NCBI GenBank assembly: GCA_019095985.1
Contig: CM032659.1
Span: 30,691,027 to 30,755,026, forward strand
Direction: 5' to 3'
DNA from: Streblospio benedicti
Taxonomy: Eukaryota > Annelida > Polychaeta > Spionida > Spionidae
Length of the DNA: 64,000 nt
Position numbers and translations under genes: made by a program. Under the pieces are notes generated by a model. The model was given only the letters and a program-made list of their open reading frames with translations, ran no database searches and was not told where the DNA came from. Positions 1-10,806 of this stretch are shown here, piece after piece. Positions within the stretch are counted from its first letter, which is position 1. Each line of letters begins with the position of its first letter.

Positions 1-29
1 CTGTAAGGTTTGAGATAAATTCCCTGTTT

Positions 30-210
30 ATCAATCAATCAATCAATCAATCAATTAAATCCTAAGTTTATTTGAGTAGGCTGATTCAGAGGCTGTGGTC
101 TGGCTGCCCAGTCTACATCTCAACCGTCCCCTCCAAGCCTTACGGTCACCAGGATCTACCAGACCCGTGCCCAAACGTGCCAGATCTTTCTGCACAACCG
201 CACCCCAAGA
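30..210 (-). mobile_element. LINE 3'-end fragment with GATT-repeat tail
   Basis: On the minus strand the sequence encodes DLARLGTGLVDPGDRKAWRG and then runs into a short 3' region ending in an (ATTG)n microsatellite at about 30-55. A C-terminal arrangement of D-x-x-RLG, a short spacer and DR-x-AWR is usual at the end of LINE ORF2 proteins. Related copies lie at 8111-8275 and 17487-17650, so it is a dispersed family. Only the last 60 or so codons are present, as expected of a 5'-truncated insertion. The clade (RTE, CR1 or other) cannot be decided from this piece. The open frame continues upstream to 261, but that part has no match in the other copies. Confidence 0.7.
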
Positions 211-380
211 TATATCTATACATATAAAAGCGACATCAATAGAATACGTAGCACTTTGCACTGTTGTTCACTCTAACAGCCTCCCACCCCAGGTACCGGC
301 GTCACAAGTGGTGACTGCATTATGATGTCATTGAGGGACACGCCCCAGGCTGATGAGTGCATTATTATGTCAATGACAGA

Positions 381-393
381 CCCCCCCCCCCCC
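381..393. repeat. Homopolymer run C13
   Basis: Thirteen consecutive C residues. A G12 run follows at 479-490, so two G/C homopolymers of opposite strand sense lie about 90 bp apart. Both are likely to be length-variable or prone to assembly error. Confidence 0.9.
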
Positions 394-478
394 TGGCAGC
401 TGCTGGAATGCTGCTGCACAAAGTCACCCAGCTGGGTACTAATGGCTGTTATGGGCTACATGATGGACAGGTTGGGTT

Positions 479-490
479 GGGGGGGGGGGG
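479..490. repeat. Homopolymer run G12
   Basis: Twelve consecutive G residues, immediately upstream of the first MITE copy. Confidence 0.9.
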
Positions 491-512
491 ACATAACAGG
501 GAGGAATTTATA

Positions 513-690
513 CAGTAGAACCTATCTATCAAGACGACTCTTAGGACCAACTGAATGTGATCTCAATGGAGGTGTGGTCTTTACATGGAGATTACCAATG
601 GAATCATTTTGAAGGATTGGAACCGAGAAAAGTCATCTTATTGTAGAGGTGGTCTCAGTATAGAGGTGGTCTTAATTGAAATTTGTACTG
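513..690 (+). mobile_element. TIR MITE (CAGTAGAACCTC family), copy 1
   Basis: A diverged full-length copy. It starts CAGTAGAACCTAT and ends in TTGTACTG, flanked by TA on both sides (511-512 and 691-692). The interior holds the family's GGTGGTCTCA words. There is no coding capacity. The TA duplication and CAGT start fit a non-autonomous Tc1/mariner-superfamily element; the GAACCTC part of the TIR recalls pogo/Tigger elements, but that finer assignment is inference. Confidence 0.85.
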
Positions 691-692
691 TA

Positions 693-1394
693 CATGACTG
701 TATATCAGTCAATGAACATGGAGTAAGCATTGGTCTGCAGGGCGTCAGTTATTGCTGAGTCAGGAGGTGTTTAATGGGCTGATGGATGGGAGCTTGTCAG
801 TGCTACCAACAGTCAATCATGCATTAACACTTTGAGTATGAGTCCATGAATCTGGTGTGTGAGATAAAGCTGTCATAGGAAGCTGTCCACAGGGATTTAT
901 GGCAGTGTTTGTGCGTTTCGCATGTCATTCTGTGAAACAGGAGAATTTGTTTTATCTAGATGTGAATTGAGCATCGTTGATTTCATGGCTGTATCATTCA
1001 CACTGCCTTTACAAGCCCATGTTCGTAACGTCAATCCATTGGTTAGAACGTGCGCAATTGTTCGGAAATGGACAACGGTGGCAAGAAATGAAAATCACGT
1101 TATTATTATTGTGATTAAAGTCACTGAACATTTCTGCAGTGGAGCTTGTGGATGGTTGGAGTTTGTGACCTACTTCCATGAATACTAAGGGGTTTGAATC
1201 AGATTCAGAGATTTCAGTCACTTCAAAGTAAAGAGTCAACGACATGCTTACAGAGTTCACTAAGCCATATTGGTTACTTTTAGTTAGAATGGCTACATGT
1301 ATGTTTTTCAGGATACACATTTATTAGACTAGTATGATGATTTTATGTGCATGACCCTGATAATAGAAGAGTAGAACCCACACATAATATCATA
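693..1394. other. Non-coding stretch, nothing recognised
   Basis: Ordinary AT-leaning sequence between two MITE copies. The short open frames on both strands overlap each other and show no domain. Confidence 0.6.
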
Positions 1395-1570
1395 CAGTAG
1401 AATTTTCTATAAGGACCACCTTTGGGACCAGTGTTAGGTGGTCTCAATAGATAGGTGGTCTCTATACAGAGGTTCATTTTGGTAGCTTTACAAAGATGTA
1501 GGACTGTGAAAAGTGGTCTTATTATCTAGGTGGTCTCGATAGAGAGGTTGTCTTAATTGGAGGTTCTACT
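1395..1570 (+). mobile_element. TIR MITE, copy 2
   Basis: Near full-length, beginning after TA at 1393-1394. The 5' TIR is degraded (CAGTAGAATTTTC). The 3' end, GGAGGTTCTACT followed by TA, has lost the final G. The internal double GGTGGTCTCAATAGA unit is well preserved. Confidence 0.88.
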
Positions 1571-2235
1571 TAACTTGGCCACTGCTCCAACATTGTAGTC
1601 AGGTTACTGTGCTGACAGACGTATCAATGTATCACACTGTACCAACCCTGACACCACGGCTCATGAACTGTGAACTATGACATTACGAACTTGGCAGCTG
1701 CTTTTGGCAGTGTGTGGCCCTGTTAATGTTTGTCTTTATAGCAGTTGTGAGAGTTCCAATGGCGTAATGATGTTCTTGGCTGTGCACTGATTTCGCTTGC
1801 CATATTGTACGCGTTTAATGAAGTCATTAGTGTGAAGGACTTCTCATGAGCTACTAGAGTTCCAGCAAACATTTCTACATGAATTGATAGTCCCATTCAG
1901 AACTACTTCTAGAATTGTAGTGATTTATTTAGAAGACTGTAAAACTGACAAAATCTGAATGTAGATCTGAGTCAAAATCAGTGAATGAAAAAGCCCAATT
2001 ATCTGGTGTTTGTTGCATGTTGCCAACTTACTTTTGCAGGATACAAAGATGTACATATTACCATACAGGGCTGACCACTCTGATTTGACAGGTGGTTTAA
2101 CATCGTCATGATTGTAACATCAAGAGAAAAATGTACATATCAATATTGAAATCCGTACAGAATTCGGGCGACTGACGCATACAATTTGATGAAAATACTG
2201 ACCCGAAGTAAGATTGTAGTGGTCCACGTCTAATG
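1571..2235. other. Non-coding stretch, nothing recognised
   Basis: AT-rich sequence without repeats of the main families, splice-like signals or credible coding frames. Confidence 0.55.
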
Positions 2236-2355
2236 TGTAAATGTAAATGTGGGAGTTTATAGTCGTGATCCAAGTCTTGCTCTCATGACGTTACATTTTA
2301 CATAAGGTCATTGGCAACACTTATTTGGTCATCAATTGATCATTTCTCCCATACT
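2236..2355 (-). mobile_element. SINE-A tail fragment
   Basis: Read on the minus strand this is GAGAAATGATCAATTGATG, a diverged CCAATGACC segment, AAATGTAACGTCATGAGAG and a terminal ACATTTACATTTACA. These words occur in the same order in the full-length SINE-A copy at 10807-11149. Only the 3' third is present; the tRNA-like head is absent. Confidence 0.75.
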
Positions 2356-2360
2356 TAACG

Positions 2361-5165
2361 TTACTTGATTCTGTTCTGTTCTGTTCATTGGTGTTGATAC
2401 TGTGAGCAAACGCTTTTCCCATGTATATTGTTGATGCAGACCATTAAGTTGTAAATAACAATCAGTGTCAAAGATCATTACTATGATTCTGGCTATAGGC
2501 AATACAGAGAAGATATTCTGCTGATGGTGACTATTGTTTGTAATATCTAATAATCTGAGTTAAGTAACAATTGAATATGTGGCTTTGATAAACTAGTTCA
2601 AGATAAACAGGTTTTACTCACTACTGACTACAACAAAAGATGTTTGAGTTAAAAGTCTTACTCCACCTGGAATTGAAACTGAATTGCAAAATTTCCAGGA
2701 AGAGTGACACCCACCATATCTTAGACTTGAAAATTTCCAGTAAACACCTTTCTTATTACAAACTTTGAACATGTGAAACAGCAAAAGCCTGTAAATATTC
2801 AATTGAAGCACATTCACTATGTTTTGCACCTCGCAGCGTTTAACCTGGAGCCTACAGGGTCTGAAATGAACATTTTACTGTCAGTTACAATCTACCGTGA
2901 TCAGAGAAACACGCAGGTACATTCTTCACAAACAAAGGGAAGGAGCTCGTGCAATTTTAGGGCCCGGCTTTGAGGTTTTGTCACTGGAGGAGCAGTTTTT
3001 AATTACTTGAAACGTAGACATAATGTATGTAAAATTTTAGATTTTTTTCCTGTTGAAATGAATCTGGTGGAACTAATGATCGTGGTACGTCTCAACACTT
3101 GGATCACCAATTGAGTGATGCTTCGAGTCCATTGGGCCGGCGTTAGAACTTGCCAGTTCACGCTAAGATTATGTCTTCAATATGTCGTAGTAACGCATTT
3201 ATTGTGTTAATGAGCGTCGGGCGCATCTGTTTTTCCGTTCACTAAGTAGTGAGATCATCTTGCAGGGCTCTTAACCAATCAGAACCAAGAATGAACAGCA
3301 AAGTCTTCAGAATACATCTTCACAGCATCATTGTTTCAGATCTCGATGAATTCTACGGTAGCCTCAAACGGCCACGCTTGAGTTGATGTTAGCCTTGGAT
3401 CAGTGCTAATTGATCCTTGATCAGGAGTTGTCCTGACATACGCAATTGATTCAGTGAGAGGCTAAACACAACAGGTGGAAACTCTCTTGCCAATTACACA
3501 GGCTTTTCAATTAGATGTACATGAACACTTGATTTACACAATTGTACTTTCAACTATAATTTAATTAATTTAATGTAATTTATTACTTATAAATAAAAAT
3601 GTGTTCAAATGGAAAATGTTCACAGAATATGTTCAGAAAAGTACTTTGAATTTGAAGTTATGAATCTATTTTATGACACATGTGTAACATTTGTATAAAA
3701 AATAGATTCTTTGAAGTTTTTTTTAGATGTTTAAAAAACGTTTTGAGCTGCCAAGTAGAATTGTATATTATTCAGAATTATAAAATGAGAAAAGAGGCCA
3801 ACATGTCAAGTGCACAAAATGTTAAATTAAAAATGCCTTACAATATCATAATGTCCCAAATCATGCCAGAAGTGCATTTGATCGTGCCATGTTAGAATTA
3901 GAACAATCTGCCGTAGCCGTTTTATGTTTTTTATGAAGTTAAAGTTGAAGATTATTGCCCGAGGCAGTAAAAACAAAACCTTACAGACTACGAGAATGAA
4001 TGCCTGTGAATTATACAATTTTTTATAGAGACCCGGTCGACATGATACACCAAACTGACTGAAAGTGACCAGGTATACGTATATACGAATGAAAATATAT
4101 TTTATTCCAGCATAAATCGCATGTGAAATATGAAATATGTCATAGGATGAATAAATATGTACAATATATCACCTCTGTGATGTGAACACCACTGGTGTTA
4201 CAAGTTTGAATTGAATATCTACTTTGTACAATCAAAAATGTTAAAAATGTTGTCATCTGTCACAAACTATGGCATGATGATTTCACCAACCATGTATACA
4301 TGGTAGAGAATATTATTGGAATGAATAATCTGAAAAAAAAGGCTTTTGTTTTCTTGTCTGCATGTGATTAATTAGGTCACTACCTTGTCGAAAATTTTGT
4401 ATGATGGTCTCTAGTCAGTGTGAGTCCTATGTCAAATATTCGACTTGAATATGAAGGATAGTATAAAAGAGTAGTTGTCATCTTGAAGAAGAAAAGTAGA
4501 AGCTGTCACCTTTAGGTAGATTGTCAAATACCTTTTCAACAGATGCCCACAGGTCCAACGAATCAAGACTTTAAAAAAACTGTTTTAAATCAGATTTTTG
4601 GGGCATGTCACATTTACGTTTATACATTTGAGGAAATACCTAAGACTAAAATCATGTAGAGTGCACAGATCCCCCAGACTGATGCAATGTCATGGAGCAT
4701 AAATGTTTGAGGAATATGCGCCTATGTTTGATTTCCCTATGTTTTTATAGTTTATGGATCCAACAGATTTTATTGATAAAGAATATTGCCAGGAATCCTG
4801 CTGTAAAACTGTTCAATTAAAGAATTCTCAATGAAGGTTTAGATGTCTTAATCTGAAATGCAGTAATCTGTTTAGCGAATTTTAAAACTTGATTCATGAG
4901 TTTGGAATCGCAGGTGTTGACATACATGTAGTAGAGTTCTGCGGAATATGTTTTACAGAATGTGCCAATATTTTGATAAAAGATTTTTTGTTTTCATAGC
5001 TATTTATGTTGCTCAATATTTTTATGTTCTAAAAATATGATTAGAATGATCAACAAAATGATGTTAATTTCATTTTGCGCAGTTAAATTTAGCTTTTTGC
5101 AGCATTTTATGGGTAATTTCAAAGTCCAAAGTTATTGATTAAAAATATGAAACAGTGTTATCAAT
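2361..5165. other. Long AT-rich non-coding stretch
   Basis: Nearly 2.8 kb with no recognised repeat family and no coding signal. It carries a short (TTCTG)n run near 2370 and a GATC-rich patch near 3395-3425 with a small inverted repeat (GGATCA...TGATCC). A slightly GC-richer patch at 3120-3260 could be regulatory but has no distinctive motif. Confidence 0.55.
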
Positions 5166-5168
5166 TGT

Positions 5169-5191
5169 TTTATTCTTTTTTTCAGGTAAGA
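5169..5191 (+). promoter_or_regulatory. Candidate recursive splice site (zero-length exon)
   Basis: A T-rich polypyrimidine tract runs directly into CAG and then GTAAG, with the junction between 5185 and 5186. This is the juxtaposed 3'/5' splice-site form (Y-tract, NCAG, GTAAG) of recursive splice sites, which remove long introns in steps in flies and vertebrates. Both half-sites match consensus well. It reads on the plus strand, the same strand as the candidate exon at 31405. Such a motif also arises by chance, so this is a prediction. Confidence 0.4.
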
Positions 5192-5509
5192 TTGCTTTCT
5201 AATGAAGTATGTCATCTGCAACAAGTTATCATGGTAGGACTTGAGCATTCAATTTGCATACATGATCACTTCAATACAGCAAAATTCTTTACATATACAT
5301 ATTGTGTCTGTCATCAATTGATAACTATGTACATATACATTTTATAAATTGGTGATTAATGCATCAGCTAACCCATACAAAAGTTTCTTCATTTACCCCT
5401 TATTTTTTCTAAACATATATGCATAAAATACATAATATGTGCAAACCTTTCTACCTAAATGTCGAACATAAATCATTTCACCACTGTTATACAATTACCT
5501 ATATAAGTA
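5191..5509. other. Non-coding stretch, nothing recognised
   Basis: AT-rich sequence downstream of the recursive-splice-like junction, with no coding or repeat signal. Confidence 0.5.
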
Positions 5510-5690
5510 CCGTAGCCATTGTTCAGATATTAATAAGCTCGCTCCGTATGCTAATTAACGGCCGCCTCGTTAGCATCTGTCAGCAATGAAGAAGTGGCTG
5601 TATAATTGCGATGCACCAGGCGCGAGGTTTGCCTCCCGGCTGCCAACCATTTGGTTATAGTGTGTGAGGCTGCATCATGTTATATCATCA
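5510..5690. promoter_or_regulatory. GC-richer island, possible conserved non-coding element
   Basis: Composition jumps relative to its flanks. It holds homeodomain-type cores (GCTAATTAACGG, CGTTAGCATCTG) and a GC-rich block (CACCAGGCGCGAGG). No open frame or repeat explains it. This combination is common in developmental enhancers, but composition alone is weak evidence. Confidence 0.3.
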
Positions 5691-5706
5691 TCAGCAGCAG
5701 CAGCTA

Positions 5707-5884
5707 CAGTGGAACCTCTATTAGGACCACCTTTGAGGCCAGTGTTAGGTGGTCTCGATAGAGAGGTTGTCTATATATAAAGGTTCGTTTTTGGTAGCTT
5801 TATTAAAGGTTTGGGACCATGAAAATTCGTCTTATTATGGAGGTGGTCTCAATAGGAAGGTGGTCTTAATAGGAGGTTCTACTG
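5707..5884 (+). mobile_element. TIR MITE, copy 3
   Basis: Full-length with intact ends: TA, CAGTGGAACCTC, interior, GAGGTTCTACTG, TA. This is one of the copies that shows the TIR pairing and TA duplication most plainly. Confidence 0.92.
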
Positions 5885-5886
5885 TA

Positions 5887-6960
5887 CTTTGTAGTCTTTG
5901 TTTTTGGTATTGCGCTATAAGCACAAAAGCAGAAATAAGCATTATACACAGATAATATGATACAAGATCCTGTAAATAGATACGATTTAGTATTTGATCA
6001 AACAGATTGTAGATTCATGATCAGCTATGTAGCTACCGTATTCCCATGTATTAAAGCCCATGAGCCTAATATTGAAGCCAGTGATGAAGCTGTTGAGATA
6101 AGAGCAAAAGTCCAAAGACAAACATGACAGACTCCAATAAGTAACTAAAGTTGATCACGATTTTGAATACATTGTAATGGAACATGCATTCGTAGGTTGT
6201 AAATTGCTGTTTAGTTAGTAATAAGAGCACCTTAGAAGTGCAAGGAAGGGTCTTAACCAATGTTAGTCGCTATTGGACCGGCAATGTAAGCATGGGCTGT
6301 TCACGCTGCGGCATCTGTCAATGAACCAACACAGTGAACACACGGAGTCTTGTCTCCGTATTGATCTGACTTCTGTATGCTTGCAAATAACACATCCTTT
6401 AAACATCATATGGCTTATACAATGCCTAAATCTATTGGTGTTTTCTATTGATATCAATCCTGAAATAACATCACAATTCACATGGTCATAAGTCTAATGC
6501 CTTTTGATTTTTGCTATGAGCTCTTTAGAAGGTATTCAGTGAATTAGAATTTAAAAAAGTAGTTCACCATGTCACTTGAAATCATATATCCTTACATTCT
6601 ACACCAGGTTATTGTGACTATGTGACTCAAGTACACATTCTTCTCTTAATTCTATTGGCCGTATAAAGCACTTCCTCTCGAAGTTACCAATCAAAATGAC
6701 CATCACCCAACTTCCTTAAAGGTTGAACGTACTTGAAGTTTCACTATCCCACCTACCTTACAGGTGGTTATACTTACCAGTCAATCGTCATGAATTGCAT
6801 TGTTTGTTTGTTTTTGTGTTTTTTTAAGTTTCATCATGCATATTGATTTTATTAATTTGCTGCAGGTATATATATTGATTTTATCATGTTGGCCAAAGTG
6901 CTGCTGGGTTGAATATTGATTTTTCTTGCTGGCTAAGTGCATTGATTTTCATACCTCATA
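5887..6960. other. Non-coding stretch with a local TATTGATTTT repeat
   Basis: Mostly unremarkable. At about 6840-6955 the word ATATTGATTTT recurs at irregular spacing next to GCTGG/GGCCAAGTGC variants, suggesting a small degenerate tandem array. No coding signal is seen. Confidence 0.5.
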
Positions 6961-7100
6961 GTTGTAAAGTTTGAACAAAATCTGTGCATCGGTAAAAGCT
7001 CTAGATTGTCCGGAGATATACAAACATACATACATACATAGTTACAAACGAACGAAACACAATGCTTGCCTCAGCAGCTGAGCTGAAGCGACGTAAAGAG
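6961..7100 (+). repeat. Possible retrotransposon 3' tail with ACAT microsatellite
   Basis: GTGCATCGGTAAAAGCTC leads into CCGGAGATATACAAACATACATACATACATA and then ACAAACGAACGAAAC. A conserved-looking segment followed by a short tetranucleotide array and CAAACGAACGAA is typical of LINE or SINE 3' ends. There is only one copy in the window, so this is tentative. Confidence 0.4.
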
Positions 7101-7550
7101 ATTTTTTTTTTTGCTTGCTTCAGTGTTTGAAATCCAAGCTAACGCATACACAATTTACATACGATAAATCCCAAATTAGGGATTAAAACCGCAAACGGTT
7201 CTTCCGCTGGCGTACAGGGAATTTCAAGGATATTGACTCCAGCTTTAATGTGTTTCTAATAAAAGACGCTGTCCAGATACCAAGACAGTTTAATAGTCTC
7301 GTGATACTTGGTCTTACATCGTTAATAACATTTTTTGCGTAAATACACAAGAAATCGTGTGTTAAGGTTTCCTATGTGCTTTCCATTTTTTCTCAAATAT
7401 TATGCTTATCCTTTCAAAAAATACATTAAAAAGCCTTTTAAAAATACATTAAAAAGATATTTTACTCATTGTGTTCATGCATGGGAAAAAATATCGAAGC
7501 ATAAAAGTTAACTGGTAATTATGCAAAAGCCTATGGTATCCACACTATGG
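7101..7550. other. Non-coding stretch with a short duplication
   Basis: The word AAAATACATTAAAAAG occurs twice, about 27 bp apart, near 7420-7460. Otherwise nothing is recognised. Confidence 0.5.
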
Positions 7551-7691
7551 TAGCAATGTGCTGTATGCTCCCTGGGGAGTTGAGAAAGATATAATGTGAC
7601 AAGGATGCCAATGGGCTGGTGTAAAATGTAAAGTCGTGAGAGTAAAATAGTTGGATTATGACTCTAAACCACCACATTTGCATTTACATTA
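7551..7691 (+). mobile_element. SINE-A fragment, 'middle 2' variant plus tail
   Basis: Carries GTGCTGTATGCTCCCTGGGG, AGTTGAGAAAGATA, CCAATGGGCTGGTGTAAAATG, TAAAGTCGTGAGAG and a terminal CATTTGCATTTACAT. The same middle is found on the minus strand at 27745-28081 and 52335-52490. The head is missing. Confidence 0.8.
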
Positions 7692-8110
7692 TATCTATAT
7701 ACATGGTATGTATGGTAGCAGGGTAGTAATCTCGCCCTCACCCTACTTATTATTAACACATGTTACAGTGTCCACAAGGTTGACAAGTGTCAATGAACCT
7801 AGATTCGTGCTGTACCCAGCTGGCCACAATAAAAACTCTGCTCTAACTGCTTGCAAAATATGCTTATTTCCATATTTGGTGAACCAGCTCGGGGGAAATC
7901 GAGGTGTTGACAGAATATCACAGTATAACATGGATGTCACGAAATCACCCCCACGGGAGGGAAGACTGATGGGTGAATGTGTATGACAGAGAGAAAGGAC
8001 CACTCACTACAGCTTGTAGTACATACGGAAATCAACACAGACAAAAGAGATACAGCATTTTTTTAATGGGGGTGTTTATAAGGGGTAAAAAATCTCATCC
8101 TTCTTATTGC
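7692..8110. other. Non-coding stretch, nothing recognised
   Basis: Overlapping open frames on both strands (7651-7986 plus, 7743-8003 minus) cover it without any domain or codon bias that I can see. Both look like chance frames. Confidence 0.5.
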
Positions 8111-8275
8111 GGGGGGTCATGCAGAAAGATCGTGCACGTTAGGGCATGGGTCTGATAGATCTTAATGACTGGAAGGCTTGGAGAGGATGGTTGAGATGTA
8201 GACTGGGCAGCCAGCCACTGGGCTCTGAATTAGGAATGATTAGGGCCTGCTCAAATAAACTCAGGATTTGATTGA
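8111..8275 (+). mobile_element. LINE 3'-end fragment, plus strand
   Basis: Matches the 30-210 copy in the opposite orientation: ATGCAGAAAGATCGTGCACG, GGGCATGGGTCTGATAGATC, TGGAAGGCTTGGAGAGGATG and GATGTAGACTGGGCAGCC in the same order, then CTCAAATAAACTCAGGATTT and a GATT tail. An in-frame stop in the former coding part shows it is decayed. Confidence 0.72.
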
Positions 8276-8790
8276 GTGATTGTTTCCCACATCCTTCTTT
8301 GATGCATATATTTGTTCACATCCCTTGTTCAGCGTCTTCCTCCACATACCATTTCCTTATAAGCCCCAACCTTCTTTATGCTTATTGGTAATTGTTCAAC
8401 AGTTCAAACAGTGGGTCATGCTCATATAATGTTACTCTTGAAAAAAAAAACACTTCACACTTCAGGTTGAAATTGCAAGAGAATCTCTACTCACAGCCTT
8501 TGTAAAGACTGTTGAGGGAGAGCATTAAGTTTTTACACCTGTATGTAAATAGCTAACTACCAAATTAGAGAAGTGCACTGCTCGATGTGAAGTGTACAGT
8601 GGTAGCCAGAATCTGTGCAACCTTCCCACACTGTTTCTAACCAATCATCACCACTCCATGTATCATCATTGATCATCGGTATATCAGTTTCTGCACTTTT
8701 CTTTACACACACTGACACTATGCACATTCGATTCAAGGTCAGTTATTGCTGTTTATTTGACTTCTGATTGTACCTCTTTTGTGAAGTGTT
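8276..8790. other. Non-coding stretch, nothing recognised
   Basis: AT-rich; no repeat family member or coding frame is supported. Confidence 0.5.
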
Positions 8791-8868
8791 GTTTAATCTT
8801 TATAAAAAATAACCATGATTTGAATGAGCGCTTTAATCTTCATTCAAATAATTATGATTTGAATGAGA
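8791..8868. repeat. Small tandem duplication with embedded hairpin
   Basis: Two ~38-bp units (TTTAATCTT...ATGATTTGAATGAG) lie side by side. The word ATTTGAATGA at 8818-8827 is inverted as TCATTCAAAT at 8840-8849 and then repeats directly about 8857. So one arm has both a direct and an inverted partner. Confidence 0.7.
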
Positions 8869-9490
8869 ATCTGCAAAAATCTGCAACGTAATGTGTATGT
8901 AGGTGAACATTGCTTCCATGCTTGGCTCATATAGATACCAGTTCACTTCCAACATGGCTGCCAGCGATAAATGAGACGGACTATCAGCGATCCGCATAAA
9001 TCTGACAAATCCTGGGGCTTAAATACAATCACATGTCAAACCAAATTGGCAAATCTCACACAAGAAGTGCTCAATAGTTCGATTTATATTCATGCGCTGA
9101 ACAGTCAGTATACTTAGGCCCACAAGGAATTTCGATACCAGCAAAATTGTACAGAGCATTTGGATTTATAATCTTAATTTTCTGTGAATGCATGTTACTA
9201 TATAGTTATGCATCAGACGTTGCATTGACATTTGATAACTCTACAATGTTTTTTAATAAGCAAGTGATTTTAGGTGACTTCATAAAATCTCTTTAGATTC
9301 GCTGTAAAATTGTTAATATAGATGTGACATTTGTAGTTATTTTGTATTCCTTTTCACATTATTACCACAGTGCTAGCATTCAAAAACTTTACAGTGTTAG
9401 GCTCTAATTTGATCGCAGACATCTAGAACACCAGAATCTGCAATAAGTAATTACATTTAGGTCTGATTGTCAACTAATGGCAATTACATT
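8869..9490. other. Non-coding stretch, nothing recognised
   Basis: AT-rich background sequence. Confidence 0.5.
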
Positions 9491-9838
9491 AATTGAAACA
9501 GCAAAGTTAAAATAACTAAAAGGCCTTTGAAATGAGTGTTGCTCACAAAATCAAGGCTCACTGTACCATGTACAATAAAGCCTCTCTCTTTGGGACCAGT
9601 GTTAGGTGGTGTCAATAGAGAGGTGGTCTCTATACAGAAGTTCAATTTGATACTTTATGAAGGTTTGGGACCATGAAAAGTGGTCTTATTATAGAGGGGG
9701 TCTCAATAGAGAGGTGGTCTTAATTGGAGGTTCTACTGTATAAATAGAAACACATAAGTTAGAATAAAATGCTGTAAGATCAACGGTCTTTGAAGTGAGT
9801 GTCACTCACAAAATCAGGGTTCACTGTACCACGTACAT
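9491..9838 (+). repeat. Diverged direct repeat (~85 bp) flanking a MITE
   Basis: Left unit ~9491-9573 and right unit ~9745-9838 share CTTTGAARTGAGTG, CTCACAAAATCARGG and TTCACTGTACCAYGTAC-type words in order. MITE copy 4 sits between them. This is more than a target-site duplication, which should be TA for this family. A local tandem duplication, with the MITE in the spacer, explains it best. Confidence 0.7.
9573..9738 (+). mobile_element. TIR MITE, copy 4
   Basis: The 3' end is intact (GGAGGTTCTACTG, TA). The 5' end is degraded (AATAAAGCCTCTC) but still directly preceded by TA. It lies between the two arms of the 9491-9838 direct repeat. Confidence 0.88.
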
Positions 9839-10124
9839 TGTCTGCTGCTGTCATTTTGCCGGCTAAAGTGGTAGCTTCGTCCCCAATCACACACACAATC
9901 CCCCAGATTGACATCACCTCAGCTCCCGCTTATGTGCCAATTCAGACGGATAAAACGCAGCGTGATGGGGTGAACAGTGACATGGCCCTCAGCTCGGCAA
10001 ATCACAGCTCTGATCATATGATTCTTGGGAAGTTTTTTCTGTTCGTGACCTTGCGTACCTCGAAAATGCTGAACTTATCATCTGGAGACATCCCGAAAAA
10101 ATACGTTTTTCTTTTACAATTATA
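9839..10124. other. Non-coding stretch covered by a chance 126-codon frame
   Basis: A plus-strand frame from 9799 to 10179 starts inside a duplicated repeat arm and ends inside a SINE-like element, so it is unlikely to be a gene. No domain is recognised. Confidence 0.5.
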
Positions 10125-10292
10125 TTCTTCTCTCTCTCTTCTACAGCAAGCAAGCTCCTACCTACTACATGTATATTGACATAGCTGAAGACATCCGCTT
10201 CCATTTGACTATATGAAGTGGCCCAGACGGGATTCGAACTCATGACCCCACGGTTGTCAGACCAGAATAATACCATCATCCCAAGCAGCGGG
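10125..10292 (-). mobile_element. SINE-B copy (tRNA-like B box), minus strand
   Basis: Minus-strand order: TGGTATTATTCTGGTCTGAC, GGGGTCATGAGTTCGAATCCC (an RNA polymerase III B-box-like word), GGGCCACTTCATATAGTC, CAGCTATGTCAATA, GTAGGAGCTTGCTTGCTG and a GAGA-rich tail. The same order is found at 42797-42948 and 62985-63135. I do not see a clear A box. Confidence 0.78.
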
Positions 10293-10806
10293 CTGTTTTT
10301 TTTTTACAAAGCTCTCTGTTTTATCGTCTATTAAATATTTGTATCTGTGTATTTCTTGCTACGCATGAAGAAGCAAATTGTAAAATTGATGAATAAAATT
10401 AACCCTGTGTAGTACTAATATTGCATTCTGTCACTTGTATGAAGGAATGGTTTTCTCAGTGTTATATCTACATGGTTATTGTGGTTCCAGATCATTGCAT
10501 TTTTTGCTCATTCATTTGAGGACTTACGATAAAGTTAGAAAAAGCTGTCATTGGCTTTCTGACATAAAGCACTGTGTGTTGACTCTGTAGAGTGGGAGAA
10601 AAGTCACAGAGATTGGTTGTAGGAATGCCAATTGTAGTTTGAAATTAGATGCTCTTCTTTTGTGCAAGTAAAATGGAAACACAGGCAGTTTTGAGTTTGT
10701 GTCTGGTATTGCATTTTTTTATTTTATATAAAAAGGTCATAAGTATCAAGTTTGTGGCTCAATCTCGATGATAAAGATATATCAGCAGGTAATTGAGAAA
10801 TTCTGT
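10293..10806. other. Non-coding stretch, nothing recognised
   Basis: AT-rich background between SINE-B and SINE-A. Confidence 0.5.

Noticed and set aside
6858-6885. Second recursive splice site (TTTGCTGCAGGTATAT)
   Set aside because: The donor half GTATAT is weak and the pyrimidine tract is interrupted by purines.
9799-10179. 126-codon plus-strand frame
   Set aside because: It starts in a duplicated repeat arm and ends in a SINE-B element.
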